From CBFDCQ01 sp965603355 (GTDB lineage: Bacteria > Hydrogenedentota > CAZGCA01 > CBFDCQ01): 64,000 bases of DNA. The position numbers were made by a program, and so were the translations under genes. The stretch lies in assembly GCA_965603355.1 (NCBI GenBank), contig CBFDCQ010000002.1:1-64000 (forward strand), read 5' to 3'. Each line of letters opens with the position of its first letter. Positions within the stretch are counted from its first letter, which is position 1. The notes below the pieces were generated by a model. The model saw only the letters and a list, made by a program, of their open reading frames with translations, was not told the origin of the DNA and searched no databases. This document shows, in pieces, positions 63,401-64,000 of the stretch.

Positions 63401-64000
63401 CCTGGACGCGCAAGGAGATCGTATGTGCACCTAATACAAGGTCCGACCTGGCAAATGATGCCGATGTACCAATAACGGCTGGATCCTGGATATCGGAGCG
63501 CCACTCGTATGCCCCTATCGTCCCGTCAATATCCGTCCCCAAACCCGTGAATGTCACCAGGGTACCTTCCGTGGCGGGATTCGGCGTGATCGAGCTTATC
63601 GATGCTACCGGCGGTATGTTCGCGGGTGGAGGTCCCTCCTCAATCGTGAGAGGCGCGGTTACGTACGACGACCATTCAGAATCGTCGTCCTGCACACGTA
63701 AGGAGATCGTATGTGCACCTAATACAAGGTCGACCCTGGCAAATGATGCCGATGTACCAATAACGGCTGGATCCTGGATATCCGAACGCCACTCGTATGC
63801 CCCTATCGTCCCGTCAGTATCCGTCCCCAAACCCGTGAATGTCACCAGGGTACCTTCCGTGGCGGGATTCGGGGCGATGGAGTCTATCGACGCTATCGGC
63901 GGTACGTTCGGGGGCGGTACCTCCTCAATGACGAGAGGCGCGCTGACCTCCGCTGACCATTCCTCCTGATCGTCCTGCACACGCAAGGAGATCGTATGCG
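60498..64000 (-). CDS. Very large secreted repeat protein with PKD/Ig and golvesin-like domains (5' end outside window)
   Basis: At least 1,166 residues are visible, with no start; the frame is open to base 63998. In order there are repeated Ig-like modules of about 95-96 residues (PATEGTLVTFTGLGTDTDG), a golvesin/xanthan-lyase-like domain (YYGTESLWGRDDATYTWHAD) and another PKD-like module. An unassigned domain of about 250 residues follows (PTFVFFLYAYANLRPEYVT). A second golvesin-like domain (GDYVVSAWWPGSGSNTY), two PKD domains and an unassigned C-terminal 110 residues come next. No dockerin or membrane tail is seen. It probably binds polysaccharide or other cells. The unassigned middle domain is the best candidate for activity. 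Confidence 0.88.
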   Translation of the reverse strand, partial: HTISLRVQDDQEEWSAEVSAPLVIEEVPPPNVPPIASIDSIAPNPATEGTLVTFTGLGTDTDGTIGAYEWRSDIQDPAVIGTSASFARVDLVLGAHTISLRVQDDDSEWSSYVTAPLTIEEGPPPANIPPVASISSITPNPATEGTLVTFTGLGTDIDGTIGAYEWRSDIQDPAVIGTSASFARSDLVLGAHTISLRVQDDDLEWSPEVSAPLIIEEEGTPDNEAPEAFIDLIDPNPAGEGDLVSFVGHGTDSDGTIGAYEWRSSIDGPMESGASITDSTLSAGTHTIFFRVQDDDLEWSPEVTETLVVGDMPTDLVVDNGDPGTSSTGIWHTSAASGYYGTESLWGRDDATYTWHADLPETGAYQVFVWYAEYPSRSQVAPIMVHHATGSDAFTLNQQQGGGMWNYLGTYGFDAADGATVVLTAEGFPTTYSADAVGFVYLPGENAPPTATIASVDLNPSPLGESVDFTGYGTDMDGAIASCTWESSLDGHLSSSESFSTSGLSEGCHIVSFSVQDDEGAVSREATLTVDITGDVSTSEPTFVFFLYAYANLRPEYVTMLENIGAYREGDNKWVYRNESLNKTNVIVLHQGLDCIPDMADALRKPGAQLIPLGHSNYGIGAVFSTIRELNEQVIEDVQFFDDDRIFNFSSPWVHVSISGMRTGQEYPFWWPIFQSDYASAVMPHYWGDPRGDPPYNYYPTYQVPGDPTHYMVETVRMGAVDRFNGSDVEPWYSPTGDVPNPTLYPEHEQHYILNPAVDYTSFQYYGNWTEIQTGDEHFKESYMRGSAGSGANWAEFIFRLDDPGDYVVSAWWPGSGSNTYNAPYTIAGTTTVLANQRVNGGQWNELATVHFDAGESSVVLTDDADGGYVCADAVRVADAGNPPEIIQANFRASIRSGPAPLEVSLRNESTGDFTERHWDCGDGFLNVTRDRLNHTYTEPGTYTVSLTVSGPAGTSTTTEVDYITVGDGEPPFQAEFSVYGYQGSPPLDVSFRDRSSGSSIVSWEWDFGDDSDPSYEQSPTHTYTDLGHYTVSLTVTDGDGFTRTETKENLVAVALVRTIDNTDYPLRHFGSKTVLFRREPDIYKDEFQYARMLYDSCDSGHYYIDTFNRGTLFHTLGTSGSLASILYLEAYLQGKSDFEIWEIIQAFEPVYDYYDFTKTPEDQDQ
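63361..64000 (-). repeat. Near-identical tandem repeats encoding Ig-like modules
   Basis: DNA repeats with a period of 288 and then 285 bases start at 63361, 63649 and 63934 (AGAGGCGCG). The copies at 63361 and 63649 are nearly identical over about 230 bases, including AGATCGTATGTGCACC. A diverged copy precedes them near 63073. They encode modules of 95-96 residues and continue past the window edge. Confidence 0.9.

Noticed and set aside
63073..64000. Regular repeats that could suggest a CRISPR array
   Set aside because: The period is about 288 bases, repeats are long and lie in an open frame coding for Ig-like modules.

Overview
The window is a piece of a bacterial chromosome with about mid-50s percent GC. 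It comes from an organism with an outer membrane: there is an exosortase with EpsI, a lipoprotein, and many secreted polysaccharide-active proteins. The mix of exosortase, dockerin/cohesin modules, large DUF5060 glycoside hydrolases, fructanases, M14 peptidases and DUF362 proteins suggests an environmental polysaccharide degrader from a poorly sampled lineage, such as the PVC group, Hydrogenedentota, Armatimonadota or relatives. I cannot fix the phylum from sequence alone. Promoters fit a TTGACA-N17/18-TATAAT rule unusually well throughout.

Layout. 1-5.7 kb (+): a sugar-utilisation block with a GH51 arabinofuranosidase and three GH32 fructanases, the first cut by the window edge. 5.8-6.2 kb (-): a Gly-Arg-Lys tRNA operon with a clear promoter. 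6.2-9.7 kb (-): two secreted M14 carboxypeptidase-family proteins, one intact and one that has lost its active site. 9.8-11.5 kb (-): an acyl-CoA ligase, divergent from 11.7-16.4 kb (+), which holds coaE, an N-acetylmuramoyl-L-alanine amidase, a GerMN lipoprotein-like protein, a YibQ-type divergent deacetylase and tsaD. 16.5-17.7 kb (+): rplJ-rplL behind a consensus promoter, an L10 leader and an attenuator terminator, with no rpoB following. 17.8-19.4 kb (+): a DUF4013 membrane protein and a YedF-like protein.

19.7-28.4 kb (+) is the most striking part. A 1,601-residue DUF5060/GH5-like enzyme ends in a dockerin and carries an eight-bladed PQQ-type propeller nested in a fibronectin-like domain. 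A small lipoprotein with a cohesin-like domain follows it immediately. Then comes a second DUF5060/GH5-like enzyme with an exosortase-type C-terminal tail. A third paralogue at 38.8-41.6 kb (-) ends in Ig-like repeats. The same catalytic core therefore appears with three different ways of being displayed or retained.

28.4-31.8 kb (-): two DUF362 proteins, the second extended with PKD, calcium-repeat and sorting-tail modules. 32.1-59.6 kb (-): a long exopolysaccharide/exosortase locus with an epimerase, an initiating sugar-phosphate transferase, EpsI and exosortase (overlapping), nine glycosyltransferases, a sulfatase-like hydrolase, a methyltransferase, an O-antigen ligase/polymerase, a deacetylase-like protein, a pyruvyltransferase and three different ATP-pyrophosphatase (PP-loop) enzymes. 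No flippase or export channel is visible. 59.7-64 kb (-): a small secreted protein and a very large secreted repeat protein cut by the right edge.

Working together, the EPS locus probably makes a decorated surface polysaccharide. The exosortase is the natural candidate to process the tailed proteins, and the secreted hydrolases attack plant or microbial polysaccharides, with one probably tethered through a cohesin-dockerin pair.
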